DNA from: Adineta steineri
Lineage: Eukaryota; Rotifera; Eurotatoria; Adinetida; Adinetidae
Direction of reading: 5' to 3'
Assembly: GCA_905250115.1 (NCBI GenBank)
Contig: CAJNOI010000242.1
Span: 1 to 64,000 of the forward strand
DNA length: 64,000 nucleotides
Of this stretch, positions 12,405-25,808 are shown piece by piece (position 1 is the first letter of the stretch; each line of letters opens with the position of its first letter). The position numbers and the translations under genes were made by a program. The notes under the pieces are model-generated. The model had not been told where the DNA came from, ran no database searches, and was given only the letters and a program-made list of their open reading frames with translations.

Positions 12405-13200
12405 TTAAGATGTAATAATACGTTTTGAATCACGCGGAAATATTGATGCTTTTCTTGTACCGTTTAATCCTAAGTAAATCATAAATACACGTTCTAATTT
12501 TACCATGAATATGTTGTAAATCAGAAACTAAATCTACCGAATCCGGCATTGTATAATTAATGGATATTTGTCAAGAATATATCAATCTATATTATACTAA
12601 ATAAAACTAATCGTAGAAAGAAATTATTGTTAATAATTCTATCTCTTTTAAACCATGATATTCAAAATTCGTGTAGATAAATCTCCGATTGTATCAAATA
12701 CTACAAGATCAAGATCAATAAATTTAGTTAAACCTTGACATCGATTGACATATGTCGCACAAAATATCAAGTAAATGAAAATTCAATATTCATATAATTT
12801 TTTTTGTAAAATCAGCTGCTACTGCCATTTGTTTATAAAACCTTGATGTTTATGCTGAATACGCATTGCTTTTAAATATAAGTCACTTGAAGTAATTTAA
12901 TCATATATAAATTTTGATCTATGAATTTGAAGAAAACCTTTCCTATTAAGAATACCGCGAAATAATTTACACACATCAACTTCTATTCGAAAAATCAGTT
13001 GATTATTAATATTCTCATTGACAGAAATCATAACTTGAATTTTTTCTGATTGATGATGATGAATAATAAAAAAATATTATTTATCCTTAGCATGATTTTG
13101 ACGAAGACGACCATGAATCGTTTATATCATGTAATGACAAAAATTAATGATAATATACTGTCATTTTCTTTACCAAAATCTCCCTTGATTAATGTTGAAG
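12405..13200 (-). pseudogene. Decayed cytosolic aspartyl-tRNA synthetase copy
   Basis: Fragments in several frames line up, in order, with class IIb aspartyl-tRNA synthetase. About 13035-13125 resembles the OB-fold anticodon-binding part (HGRLRQNHAKDK, IIHHHQSEKIQVMISVNE). About 12890-13000 matches motif 1 (IFRIEVDVCKLFRGIL and NRKGFLQIHRSKFI). About 12650-12750 has GLTKFIDLDLVVFDTIGDL, the segment following motif 2. 12405-12500 gives a near-intact C terminus (ERVFMIYLGLNGTRKAS, then IFPRDSKRIITS and a stop), which is motif 3. Stops, frameshifts and missing blocks between these islands exclude a working enzyme. The preserved order of islands separated by non-coding sequence fits a decayed genomic duplicate. 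Confidence 0.75.
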
Positions 13201-14970
13201 TCATATCGAAGAATTTGTAATAGGGTATGAGTGTCTGCATTCTTCTCATTCATTACGCACACTCACACCCTCAAACAGATAAAGATTGATTTGTTAACTC
13301 GAAGTATAGACCTATAATTATGCTTGTCAAGATATTATTCGACATATCTTACTAAGACTCATTAACACTTTTGCTATTATATGTTCAATGAATTATGAGT
13401 GAGATCTTTTCCTTTAGTTATGAACTTGATCATACTCATGTCTATTTGAATATTGATTATTCTAAATTTGAAGTACATACTGAATAATACAAACAAGGAA
13501 AAGATTCATAATGACATATGAAAATCTATTTCTATTTACTGTAGTTTATTCTACATGATAAAACTAAGTTTTTATTCGCCTGTTAGTCTTATAACTTTCT
13601 TCTTTATTTGATTGGTAACTTTTGAAAAATGAGAATAAACAAAGATAGATAATATTTGAAAATCAAAACAATCGGTAATATTTAATGACATTTTTGTGTT
13701 ATTTAAACCTTTTCTTTCGATAGAACAAAATCAGTTCTCTTTTATAATATAAAAATGAAGAAGTGAATGTATTGTTCTCACTGATGATCTATAGCAGTCA
13801 AACATATTAATAAAAACTGACCTATTATTTGAGTACGTTTACATTTTTCATTCACAACAAAATGTTTATTTGATGATGATTTCAAACAACAGATATTTAG
13901 ATTATCTCAATTTATCGGACTGGAAAAAAGAGTAAGTGTTTGTAATTCTTTTTATATTCTCTTTCTCTCTCTGAATACTATATACGTTTGAATAAATGTC
14001 TTTGTTCAAAACCAGAAAATTACATTCACTTTTAATAGTCTTCTTTACGATACGGACAGCACAAGGTGAAATTTTTCAAAGAAGCAATTGCACATATCAC
14101 TTTGCTAATGCATCGCTCATGGTCATATGAATAGCAAACTTATACTCAAAATATATGCTCTACTCTCTCTCTATATATATACGTATACATGCGTATCGTT
14201 AAAGCATAGACCGTTGGTGAAGCAATTGCTTCACTTTTTTTATTGCTGATACATCGTCTATCTTTCTTCTTTTCACGTTCTTCACCAAACCGTTACCGTG
14301 TACTTGAAAACCTAATCATCTATTTCGTTACTCAATCATTTCTTTTTTTTTTCTTTTTGGTTGTTAAAAAAGAAATAAGTCTACCTGTATCGTTTTGCTT
14401 GAATTACCTGATGTTATTTTAAAGCTTATTAATAAAAAAAATAGTCTACCATAGATTTATACTAAGAGAAATATTCTTTTATTGTAAAAGAATGATAACA
14501 AAAAAGTTCTTTACTTATAGTATTCGCTTAACTACTGCCATCTGTTTCTATCTTGTATTTAATTGGATTATTTTTCTAATCCAATAAAAAACTTTTTCTT
14601 CTCCTATTCAAATATGTCAACAATCTGTTTGTTTTTATTTCTTTTTTTTCTTAAAAAAACGTGCAAGAATGTAAAAAAAACTCGATTGATTAATCTCTCT
14701 TTTGTTTTCAAGTAAATTTACTTTGACTAAAATAATATTTCTACTAAATAATTACATACACATTCTCGCTCTCTCTCTCTCTCTCTCGCCTTTTTTTTCA
14801 AGTATTTAATGTATTCATCGTCTCATTGACAGCACATTTTTCTTTCAAGTATTCCCTTAAGGCTTTTGTTATTTGAACAATAGAAAATAAGAAGAAAAAA
14901 TATTTTGACTAACTATTCATATTTTTAGATTTATTTTTTATTCTTAATGTCCTTGAATGGATAATTTATC
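13201..14970. other. Intergenic region and 5' region of the p190RhoGAP gene
   Basis: AT-rich sequence with no recognised gene. It holds a telomere-like hairpin at 13221-13275 and CT microsatellites near 14160-14180 and 14770-14790. An intron acceptor-like tract (ATTTTTAG) at about 14923-14930 just before the RhoGAP start suggests an untranslated first exon or a trans-splice site. Confidence 0.4.
13221..13275. repeat. Telomere-like hairpin, copy 3
   Basis: Left arm AGGGTATGAGTGTCTG, right arm CGCACACTCACACCCTCAA, with a short AT spacer. Same order and CTCAA boundary as the other copies. Confidence 0.65.
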
Positions 14971-17900
14971 ATGTCACATTTGCCACCAATATATAATTTA
15001 TCTATAGTTAGTTTAAATCCATTATCAGGTAAATCATGTTTATGTAAACGTTTAATTGATTCAAATATTGATAATTATCAATTATTTTTATCAAATAATA
15101 ATAATAATTCAAAACTATTACCATGGTTTTATTGGGGTTCAATAAAACATCGACGTTTAGATGAAAAACGTGAAGCTATATTTCATCTTATTGAACATTC
15201 ATCAATTGATATTGATGATAATGAAACAATTGAGAATTATTTTAAACGTCTAACAATCTTAACATTACGTACAGATGATAAAAAAACATTTCCAAAAGAA
15301 AAAATCATTATTGATGGATTTGTATGTATCTATGATTTATCATTAAATAAATCTATATCAGATTTTCTTATACTTCTACATACATTATTAAAAACACGTC
15401 GTTCAATAATAATTGTAACAACAAAAAATGATTTACTTACAAATCAAACAGTATTATCACAACAATTTGAACAAATAATACATAATTCATTATTAAATAT
15501 TCCAATTATACATACATCAGCACATGAACATGTTAATATACAATCTGTACTTGAACTTGCGCTATATGCATGTGATGAACCAACAAAAAAATCTTTTCAT
15601 TTAAAATATATTCCACCAAATTATACGGATGCTTATAAAACTGAACAATCATTAAAACATGTTATACAAACAGAATATCGAGCATTATTAAATCGACATG
15701 TACCAGATTTTCGTATTGGTTCATGGGAAAAATTTTATGAACGATGGCAACATCATACATGTGTACAAACATTTATTGATATGTTTGGTAAACAACAAGC
15801 CAAATGTTTATATGATGAACATATAGAAGAATTACGAAAAATTTCAAGACAAAAATTAATTGATGAGAGATTAATACAAATTATTGAAATGCTTATAAAT
15901 GATCAGAAAACAAAATTATCAAGGTAGAAATTGTTTTAATTATTGTAATGGATGAAAAAGAAAAAGAAATTTTATTGATATGTCGTAGTTAGAATAGATT
16001 TTATAGCCGATGGTGACTTTCAAATGCCGGAAGCGTATTCGTTCAAGTATCTTTAAGAGATATTATGAACCTAAGAATATATATTAAGAGTGAAGAGGTA
16101 TAAGAATACAAAAAAATGTCGAAAGAAAGTTTAATGAAAATGATAGATTTTTGTCTAACAGATAACTTCTCAGTTTTGACATGACAGTCTACGACGTTTT
16201 TAGTTAGAGTACATTCTAAATGTAAAACTACAGGAAATTTCCGGTACATATTTGAAAAAGTCAAAGAAACAAATTGTGCTTGATAGTAACTCTAAAAACT
16301 AAAATTAGTACTGATTCAATCTAAAATCTATTGTATTTGCTATATAATATCGATAACTTTGAATAAAGTTTTATTATAAATCCATCATGAGATACCACTG
16401 ATAAAAGAATACTTTATAAACACATTAGATCTATATATAAATTTCAAGATGAATGTGACGTATGACATTCAATTCTTTCTATAATATTGTACAATACATT
16501 ATATATTGAATACAATAGTTATAACTATAGAAAAGCCCTACGGAAAAATATTCTTTTTTTTACCTCTCTCTTTCATACTTATATGATGATGAAGTACAAA
16601 ATAGTATGCATTTCCTTTTTATTACCGGTACTAGTTCCTTTTTTATGCAAGATTACATTTTCTGTAACATAATCCTGTTTATTATTTTGTAATAAGCCTA
16701 ACATGTTACGTCTTTTGTATATATACAAAAATCATTTATTTTTATACATTATTTCGAACAAAAGGAAGAATAGCAATTTTTTCTATAAATATAAACAATC
16801 ATACATATATTGTATTTGATTATACGTGATAATATGTTGTTATTCAAAGTCCATAATTTTTTCAATAGTTCAACACATTTTTGATATATTTTTTTCCAAA
16901 AATAAAACTAAACTCAAAATACTCTTGAAAGTTTACAATAAATATTTGAAAGTGTTTTATAGAATCAAAGATTTTAAATGTATTGAACTTGATTTCCAAG
17001 TGCTCTCATCATGCCATTAGTTAATAGTACTTGAAATTGAAAAATATAAACTAGACATATTTTTAGAAATTGGGATTATGTACGTTTGCAAATGCAAAAA
17101 CATCCTCATTATTCATCAACTGTGATACCATCATCAATGTGGTCAGATGCCGAACGTAACAATACAACAAATTCTCTTATCATTCCCGATGATTTACTTG
17201 ATACATCTGAAGCACGTCAACGTTTTGAATCATATATAAATAATCGTCAACTTGAACAAATACGTCGAACAAATTGTCGTACATTTTTTGATTTATTAAC
17301 TCGATTTTCTGATGCTGGTCTTGTTCATTATGGTGATTCATATGACAAAGATTGTGTTTATTTTTTGGGTCGAGAATGTTATGAATCATTAAATGGACAT
17401 GATCGTTTACGTGTATTTGCAATACATCAATCATATTTATATCGTTTATTATGTTTACAATTTGTTGAATTATTATTTGAATCCTTGGAAATTTTTATAA
17501 ATACATTTGACAAAATGAATTTAGCGACAAATGTTACAAGTGAAAATAATTTCAATAGTAGAAAAATAACAACCGTTACAATTGATGATATTTTTCAAAA
17601 AGAAATTATTCAAGAAATTAAACATGATTCAAGGTAAACTATTTAAAAATTCAATTTAAAAAACATGTAGAAACTGTATCATTTATAATTATCATCACAC
17701 AGTTTGAATAATGTATTATTTAGTTACGCATTTTACATACATGAATCGATTAGAATAACAACCTTGTAAAAAATCATCGACGTTATGAAATATATTATAG
17801 AGAATCAACTAAACAAACTCTTTTGAATTAATTTTATCGGAGTTAAGAAAGATTCAGTGGATTATGAGAAACAATATTTTTTCATACGAAAGCTTGAGGC

Positions 17901-20900
17901 TATTGTTAAACGTTATACTAGTGTCGATTAAAAACTCTAAATCGCTTTTGATTTCAAGCGTAGTGTTTCACGCAGACCTCAGTAAGATATGAAAAACCTC
18001 AAAAAGGAAAAGTACCCATAGACCTTTTTCTGGAGTTATAGGCATTCTACTGCAATTTTAGCCCTTATCACAATATACACTTATAAATCGAATATCGGTA
18101 TTTCGTAGAATGCCTATAACTCCAGAAGAAAGGTCTATGGGCACTTACCCTTTGAGGTTTTTGATACCTTACTGGGATCTACCTTTTGCACTAGACTTGA
18201 AGTCAGAAGCGATTTATCAGTTGAATCAGTTTCCTCGTAAATTTGAGTTTGATGAGTGATTCTATTTCTTCAGTCTATTGTTCAAAATAAAAACTATACC
18301 AGCGTATATTGAAATCAGTATATTACAAATGAAATGAATTTGCACAGAACATATTATATTCAGATTCGAATTTTTTATTTTAACACAGAAATTGAAATCA
18401 TCATAATAATTTGTTTTCATTTAGATATCAATCACTAAATAAACGTGAAACTGATCGTCATCGTTTAATAATGTGTCATTGTCATTTTCTATATGATTGT
18501 ATTTATTATCCATCCATAAATATCAATCGTTTATTAAAACAACGTCGTCGATCATTTAAACGTCGAAAATCTTCGTCAGTGTCATTAACTAGTAATATGA
18601 GTATTGATGATAATTTTTGTCCATATACACGAAAAGTTTATTCACATAATGCTAATGATGAAAATGAAGAAAATTTAAAGAAAAAATTCGAAATTGCTTG
18701 TCCAATGGAAAATAATTGTGCGGATATACGAATTATTAATGAAATATTATTAAAATTAAAATTTAAAAATATGAATAAGTAATTGCAAAATGTTTTCTTT
18801 GTTTTTTTATTTAATTTTCTTGTATTTTATAGAAATATTGTTATTTGTGGAAATGATGGTGACATCGAGTATTACCAACGAATATTTTCTGTAGGTTATA
18901 TTTAAGAAAAATTTCTTCATTAATCGTTTATTTATTTTTCATAGAGTGATTTATCTGATATTCCAATTAATTTCTTAACATTCAATAATCTTAAATCTCA
19001 AACAATTGATGGTTTGATATTTTTTATATTATTATTTAAAAATAATTTCGAATAACTTTCTATAGGTTGTATTTTTGTTTCATCGAATTCTCAAAAGATT
19101 TTACGAGATATGAATATTCAACGAAAACTTCATTTAAACATCGATCGTAAATAAATTAGAAGAAATTTTAACCAGGATAATTTTTTTTCTGCTATTTAGA
19201 TATTCCAATTCTTAATCTCTATTCTCAATTTAATAATAAATCAATTTCAAATGATGAATTACGCTCAACAATTGAACATTTTCTTTCCAATGATGAATCT
19301 CTAAATAATAAAATTGAAAAATCCAATCATATTCGAATTCTACTTTGTTTCATGTGTGGAAGTGATAAAAATGATGTTGAAGTTTTTTTCTCTCAATTAT
19401 CTTCACGTTTTTCTCTTACGATTACAAATCAATCATCATTCATGATTAATACATTTTTTGGTCGATCAAATCGAAAAGTAAAAACAAAATATAATCGAAT
19501 TTCTATATTTTTTTCTCTCTCGATTAGATTGAATTAATTCCTGTTTCATTTCATTCATTATTCGCAGTTAAATTAATTGATTTCGATGGATTTATTTTAT
19601 TTTATGATCGAGATCGAAAAGCAGCTTTCAATACAATGATGTAAGTTACAAAGATAATATTTGAAATAGAAAAAATGATTGTCGATAAGAGAACGGCGAT
19701 GATGACGACACGCATATATACTTGCTAGTAATGAGTTTGAAAAAATTGAATTTGTAACTGTTGACTTCGAGAGATTATATTAATCTATATGAGACATTGA
19801 GATAAGTTTCTCGAAACTAAAATATTACGTAATGTACATATTTAAAATTTTTAAATATATGATTGCGTCACTTCTTTTTATATAATATAAACCCTATACG
19901 GTGCTCTTATTCTTAATAGTGTAAACTCTTCACTTTGAATTTTTATAGGTTTCAGATCAATGATTTCTTATTCAACTTTACCCCTATAGAAATCAAAGTA
20001 TATAACGTAGTTAAAATTGTCTGTTTTAAACACAAAGAGTTCGAATATCATAAACTACGTATCACTTTCTTTTTATTATCATCGTATTCTCTTTTGACTT
20101 TACAATGAATGATGACATTATTAAAATTATTTTTTGTAGGTATTTGGAAAAACATATTTCAACGGTATTACAAAATGAATTAAAAGAAAAAGATATTGAT
20201 AATGAAAATACGAATGGAACAGTTATTGTACGCCCACCTATTTATATTCTATCATGTGTAAAAGATTCAACATTAGCAAATATTAAAAAATCTTTTAATA
20301 ATATTCCACAAATTGATTATTGTATTCAACGTCATAGTGGAACAATAAGAAATTTTCTTGAATGTATAAAAATTAAAATATTAGGTTTTTTCTTCTTCTA
20401 ATAAATGAGTTATTTTCTTTTTGTAGCACATTTTTTATCATTTCTTAATCAATGTTGGACGTGTAAATATGGAAATATGCTTGAAAATAATCATTATCAA
20501 TATGAAGAACTTCTTGCTGGTGTGCAATCTTATTTCAAGTAAATATTTTTCTTTAAATAAAATATTCTTTTTATTTGTTTTCTTTTACTAATTAGTAATA
20601 ATCATTTTACACATTCATCTATAAATGATTTAATGACATCTAGTCTTGAACATACACGTCAACCATTAATTAACAGTACAAATAATGATCGAATTATTTC
20701 GTTAACTCTATCAAGTAGATCAAATGAAAATTCTCCAAAACGTCATCAATCATTATTAACTCCAACAAATCATGAACCAAGTTAGACAATTGTGTGCAGA
20801 AAAAATTTTATATTATTTTTTTTTTTTTTATTAAATAGTTTTTACTTATCGATCATTTCCATATTTATCAAGTTCAACAAATGGTGCTGATTTAACTATA

Positions 20901-23900
20901 GTTCCAACAACTCCAGTTGATCCATCTATACCTAATATTTCACTTATATCATCTTCATCAATATCTACAAATTCAATGCCAGATAATCAGCAACAATATT
21001 TTCAAAAATCAACCAGTATGCGTTTTGCTAAATTAAAAGAACATCCAAGTAAGTTATGGGATATTATTTGCTTTGTAGTTTTGTAGTTTTTAATTCAAAT
21101 AAAAACTTAGATAGGATAAGCTATAAAACATGCTTATTTATTTATTCTAGTTAATTATTTAACATTTAATGGTAATGTAGATTTGTTAGTGCTTGTAATT
21201 CTGTTGCTTATTGTTCTTCTTTTTTTTTGAAATCCCCTCCTTTCTCACATATTATCACTTTGTGATAACTACAGAAGACAAGAAAATTTGTGTTGACAAC
21301 TTGCTATTACTTTGACTAAAATACATTCTGATAATAAAAGTCTTTTTCTCTTTTCAGCGAATAGAAATGCTTATCAATCCGCAATAACTAAAGGATCTGT
21401 AAGTATAAGAGAGAAAGATTTCTTGTGGTAACTCTACACTTATTTGTGTTATTCTTTAGTTATTAACACGTCAAAAAATTGCCGAAGTTGATGAAATGAA
21501 TTTTCATATACATAAAAATCGATCTACTGCCAATGTTAAAGTACCATTAGCAACACCGGAAATAATTGAATTAAATGAAATAACAACTGCACCTTATTCT
21601 ATTCAAGAATTTGATGAAACACCATCTCCTACACTTAAAAATAGTCGAGATGATCTTATTAATTCTTCATCATCGGTAACGCATGATAGTATTATTGATG
21701 AATCAATAACCGACTCATCAAAACAAACAAGAGGTAAATTATTGTGTTTTATTACAAATAAATGATTTTTTATTTAAATTAGTAACAGATTCATCAGTTG
21801 ATAGTTCAAGTGATGAACGGCTGAAAACATCATCAACAACAATCGAAAATATTGTTACTTTACAACGTAAAACATCGGATAGAAAAAGTAAACGTGTACG
21901 TGCTAAACAAAATGATCCAGCTGGTTCAGCATCAAGTAATGAAATCTTAAAAAAACGTAAGAAACTTTTTCATATTTTTTCATATTTATAAAAATGAAAT
22001 TTATTATTTTAGTTGGATCAGATGATGATGTTTTAAATCGTGAAGATAAACGTAGTCAAAAAAAGAAACGTCGACCAAGTTTTAGACGACGAAAAAAGAG
22101 TATTTATGATCAAACACAAACTGATTCAGGCATTGATTCAAGAATGGGTATAAAATTTTGTTTAATATTTACATTCAAGAGATAATTAAAAGATTAATAT
22201 TCAATTTTAATTTAGATTCAAGTAAAGTTAATAATACTCCTGAACCATCAACAAGTATTGTTATATCAAATGAAGATGACTCAAGTGTTGGTGATTGTAC
22301 AAAAGATAGCAAAGTAAAATACTGATAAAGTACATGCAACTATTTGACATTCATTTCTATGAATTTTAGAATACATCAATTGAAGAGTTAGAAGAACGAC
22401 CAACTGCTAATTGGATTCGTCGTCAGTTACAATATTTTGCTCAAGCTAGACGCGAAGTAAAATATTATTTGACATTTATTAATAGCATTAACATATGACA
22501 AACTTGAATTTTTCCCTAAAAGATCTCGAGAATGAACGCTAAGAGGGTATAAAACACTACTAACTTATCTTGACTAGAAAATAGCTAGTTTTTCGTAATT
22601 AACTATGAATTCTAACGTCGCCATTTGATAATATGAATATTTTCTAGTTCATCTATACAACGGAGCTGGTCATTATGACATGATAATAATAAAGTTTTAT
22701 GAAGGGTATTTAAGTGAAATCTATGAATTGATTTAATGGCAGTACGACAAACTCTAAAAACTATCTTCTCTAATATAAAAAAGCTTAATGTATAGACTAA
22801 ACTTACTAAGAAGTTTTGTACAGATCTAGAGAAAAATACTTTAGCTATATTTTACATCATATTCTACCAGAGATTCTAAAATCATTTAACATGACTATCG
22901 GAATTTTAATTTGATTAAAAATATATTTCTTGTCTTGAAAAAAAAAGGTAACGGTGGTTTTAATTTACGCCGTTCTTATTTATAAAACAGACTTAGTTGC
23001 TATTATTTCAATATGAATCGAACGAAATTTAATAATTTCATATTGTTTTTGTTTTTTTTAGAAAAGTGAATTAAAATCTCGTTCTTCAGCTCTTACAACT
23101 GTCACATCCGTCTCTCCTCCATCACTTTTCAAATTTACAATGACATCAACTCCGTCCCAAACTCAACAAACTACATTTCCATTAACATCTCTTGAAAATT
23201 CTTATCATCATGTTCCTATACGTTTAGTACTTAGTCGTTGTTTATTATCAAATGTATTAGGCATACCATTATTTATTGAAAAATGTATCCTGTATATTGA
23301 AGAACATGGTTTGTCCACTGAAGGTCTTTATCGAATATCAGGATATAAAAATCAAGTTGAATTAGTTATTAATAAACTTATACAAGATCCAAATTATGAT
23401 TTAAATTTATTACAAATACCAGCAAGTGCTGTTGCAACAGCATTCAAAGATATGATGAGAAAATTAAATGAACCAATTTTATCTTTAGAACAATTTGATG
23501 ATTGTCAAACATTAACTAGTAAATATATATATAAATTCGAAATTTAGTTTTTGTTAAGAATAAATTTTTTGTTTGTATTTTAGTTGATCAATTACGTGAA
23601 CAAAATTTTAGTCCATTAAAGAAAGCTTTACTACGAACAAGTGATCTGAAATATCGAACAAATAAATTTATTTTTAAACATCTTTATTAGTAAGTTGAAT
23701 AGTCAATTTTTTTATCGATTGAATTTAGATCAGAGATGCCTATCGCGGTTGAGAATCTGCCGCTGCCGCGATGAGACTTTTAAAGATCTTCCGATTCTCA
23801 AGGCTAAGAGTAGTTTAAACGAGACCTGTTGCTGCTAGTCGTTAAATTCGTGTAGCTTTACATTCCGCACCGCAGCCGCGCCGCCATGGACACCTCTGAT

Positions 23901-24241
23901 TTAGATGTTAGAAAAAAGTAGGGAGTGGGTCGTCCTACAACTTTTTTCTGATTACGCCTCTAGTAAAAAGATGAAATTAGAATTCTGTCGTAGGATATAG
24001 AATGTTGTTTAAAGATAGATTTGATAATTGAAATTTATTTTAGTGTGTCACAACATGCAGGATTAACTCATATGGATTCATCAAATTTAGCTGTATTATG
24101 GTGGCCAAATTTATTACAACCACAATTTCATGATTTACGTACAGCTGAACAAATTTGTCAGAAAGCAAAACCATTAATTCAAACAATTATTGATAATTAT
24201 TCAATTATTTTCACTTCTGATCAAATAAATGAGAAGATTTA
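14971..24241 (+). CDS. p190RhoGAP orthologue (ARHGAP35/ARHGAP5 type)
   Basis: One gene of about 21 exons. Exon 1, 14971-15923, encodes the N-terminal GTPase-like domain (YNLSIVSLNPLSGKSCLCKR, IIDGFVCIYDLS, VTTKNDLL) and the start of the FF-domain region. Exon 2 (17067-17633) and exon 3 (18425-18778) continue the FF region, ending with ETDRHRLIMCHCHFLYD, the counterpart of the vertebrate ILKHIHFVYH block. Exons at 18833-18890, 18945-19011, 19067-19148, about 19200-19480 and 19526-19638 encode the two pseudo-GTPase domains (NIVICGNDGDIEYYQR; KLIDFDGFILFYDRDRKA). About ten short exons to 22457 are Ser/Thr/Lys-rich linker. RhoGAP exons are 23062-23519, 23583-23691 and 24045-24241. The RhoGAP domain includes IPLFIEKCILYIEEHGLST and EGLYRISGYKNQVEL, with Arg in GLYRISG as the arginine finger. 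The protein should switch off Rho-family GTPases at the actin cortex. The domain order matches the vertebrate protein throughout. Confidence 0.9.
17938..18216. mobile_element. 279-bp foldback (palindromic) MITE in a RhoGAP intron
   Basis: Two imperfect arms of roughly 115 bp face each other. The left begins TAAATCGCTTTTGATTTCAA and the right ends with the complement of TAAATCGCTTCTGACTTCAA. Inside each arm are further complementary blocks, such as CCCATAGACC with GGTCTATGGG and GGAGTTATAGGCATTCTA with TAGAATGCCTATAACTCC. There is no coding capacity. A target duplication beyond TA cannot be identified. Confidence 0.8.
23731..23898. mobile_element. hAT-superfamily MITE with perfect 8-bp target duplication, in a RhoGAP intron
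   Basis: 168 bp, clearly more GC-rich than its surroundings. The ends are CAGAGATGCCTATCGCGG and, reverse-complemented at the right, CAGAGGTGTCCATGGCGG. The octamer ATTTAGAT occurs immediately outside both ends (23723-23730 and 23899-23906). An 8-bp duplication plus CAGRG-type ends is the hAT signature. No ORF, so non-autonomous. Confidence 0.88.
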
Positions 24242-24899
24242 AAATAAGATTCTTGTTTAAGTATTGGTTTATTTTCTTCTAGTCAACAACGGGTGCTTCC
24301 GTGTTGTGATTTTTTGTTTTTCGTTCGTTACATGAGAATTATTGTATCTATATATGTATTTGCTAGTCGTTATTCTCTTTTTTTGTTTTGTTTCTCTATT
24401 TATTCCGTACAAAGAAATTTTAAAAAAAAACAAGTTTTTTTGTAATTAGAACAGTAGTTGTTTTGTTTTTTTTTTCATTTTCTTCTTTTTTGTGTTTTGT
24501 AACCTGTACATGCCGTTGGGTTTTGTTTTATTTTAACAGTATCAATGCGATTGTTGAAGGATATTAAATAAGAATTCCAGTTGAAGACGAACCTATGCGT
24601 GTATATATTTATGAAAAATATAGATATGTGAATGTGTTCTTTTATGGTTGTTGTTGTTTTTTTTTCGTTGTTGTTATTATTATTGTCTATTTTCGATGTA
24701 TCTTTTTTTTTGTTTCTTTCTTTCGTATGAAGTTCAACAAAAATATATATTCAACTGAATTTTTGACTACGAAATTAATATCATTTGAAGTATTTATACG
24801 AAATATTGAACAAAGTTTTATGACTTATAAAATTACAATTAATTATATTGTATTTAAAAAAATAAAATTATAGCATGATTGAAACTTATTTCTACATAT
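24242..24899. other. 3' regions of two converging genes
   Basis: T-rich low-complexity sequence between the RhoGAP stop and the stop of the minus-strand cyclotransferase-like gene. The 92-codon ORF at 24595-24873 is Phe/Tyr/Ile-rich, as expected from a T-rich 3' UTR, and is not considered a gene. Confidence 0.5.
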
Positions 24900-25808
24900 T
24901 TAACTGTTTTTTCGTTGTATAGTTGTTTGAGAAATGGGCGATGATGTGTTGGACTCGGGTAAAATATCTGTTATAGTATCGGGTAATGTTTGTTCATCGA
25001 TTTGTACTTGAGTACGAAAAGTTTCTGTATTCTCTTTGAAATTTGTACTTCCAAGAGGAAATGGTGCAGAATAATAAGGTTGAAAAACTCTACTAGCACC
25101 AAGAAAACGATAGATACGCCATGAATTAACCATAATCAATGAAAAAAAATATGCTCTTGCTTGTGCTTTTTGGTTTGTACATACGTAATAAATAACTACG
25201 GGAATCCAAACTGGAGAAGAGAAAATAATCAATAATAATATTTCAAAAATAACTAATATCATAACTGGTTTACTACGTTCAAATGAAGGTAAAGATTGTA
25301 AATATTCAATATATAAAGGATGAATCTTATGATGGGCAGCACCATTACGTAGAAGACTCATATAACGAACACTAGGTAATACATGATGACTCGCTATTGA
25401 TGGACTAATCCGACGAACTACTAATGTATAAGCTTCAATTATACGTCCATCATAAGCATGTACATTAACTTTATGTGGAATATATCCATTCGGATTAACT
25501 CCACTTCCTCCTTCTGTTGTTAATAAATATTTAAATTGTTTACCAGTCATTTTATGTAATATACCATGAACTTCTGCATCAGGATTTTCTTTAATATTTC
25601 CGAAACATGGTTCAAGTGCTGGAATACCTCGTAAGTCAAAAGTTAACTGCCATCCTTCTAATACACCGGGAATAGATTCTATTGGGTGAGTTTTTCTTCG
25701 ACCCGATAAAACATTGGGAAACATATTTGCACCATAGGAAAAATTGTATACAAAATCTGGATAACTTGAAGGAAACAATGATTCAGAAGTCGAATTAGAT
25801 TTAGTCAT
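24900..25808 (-). CDS. Gamma-glutamylcyclotransferase-like (AIG2/GGCT fold) protein with C-terminal membrane segment
   Basis: A single 302-aa frame without introns. The N-terminal motif FVYNFSYGANMFPNVLSGRR matches the GGCT P-loop YGSNM; YGANM lies at about 25-29. The conserved block AEVHGILHKMTGKQFKYL, followed by TTEGG, supplies the candidate catalytic Glu (about E99). After the 130-residue fold there is a strongly hydrophobic stretch at about 181-210 (VMILVIFEILLLIIFSSPVW) and a Ser/Thr-rich tail. GGCT enzymes release 5-oxoproline from gamma-glutamyl compounds; the substrate here is unknown. The membrane segment differs from the short soluble GGCT of vertebrates and resembles the longer AIG2-like proteins of fungi and invertebrates. 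Function is inferred from the fold motif only. Confidence 0.72.
   Translation of the reverse strand: MTKSNSTSESLFPSSYPDFVYNFSYGANMFPNVLSGRRKTHPIESIPGVLEGWQLTFDLRGIPALEPCFGNIKENPDAEVHGILHKMTGKQFKYLLTTEGGSGVNPNGYIPHKVNVHAYDGRIIEAYTLVVRRISPSIASHHVLPSVRYMSLLRNGAAHHKIHPLYIEYLQSLPSFERSKPVMILVIFEILLLIIFSSPVWIPVVIYYVCTNQKAQARAYFFSLIMVNSWRIYRFLGASRVFQPYYSAPFPLGSTNFKENTETFRTQVQIDEQTLPDTITDILPESNTSSPISQTTIQRKNS

Noticed and set aside
24595..24873. 92-codon hydrophobic ORF
   Set aside because: Phe/Tyr/Ile bias results from T-rich 3' UTR sequence; no signal or conserved motif.
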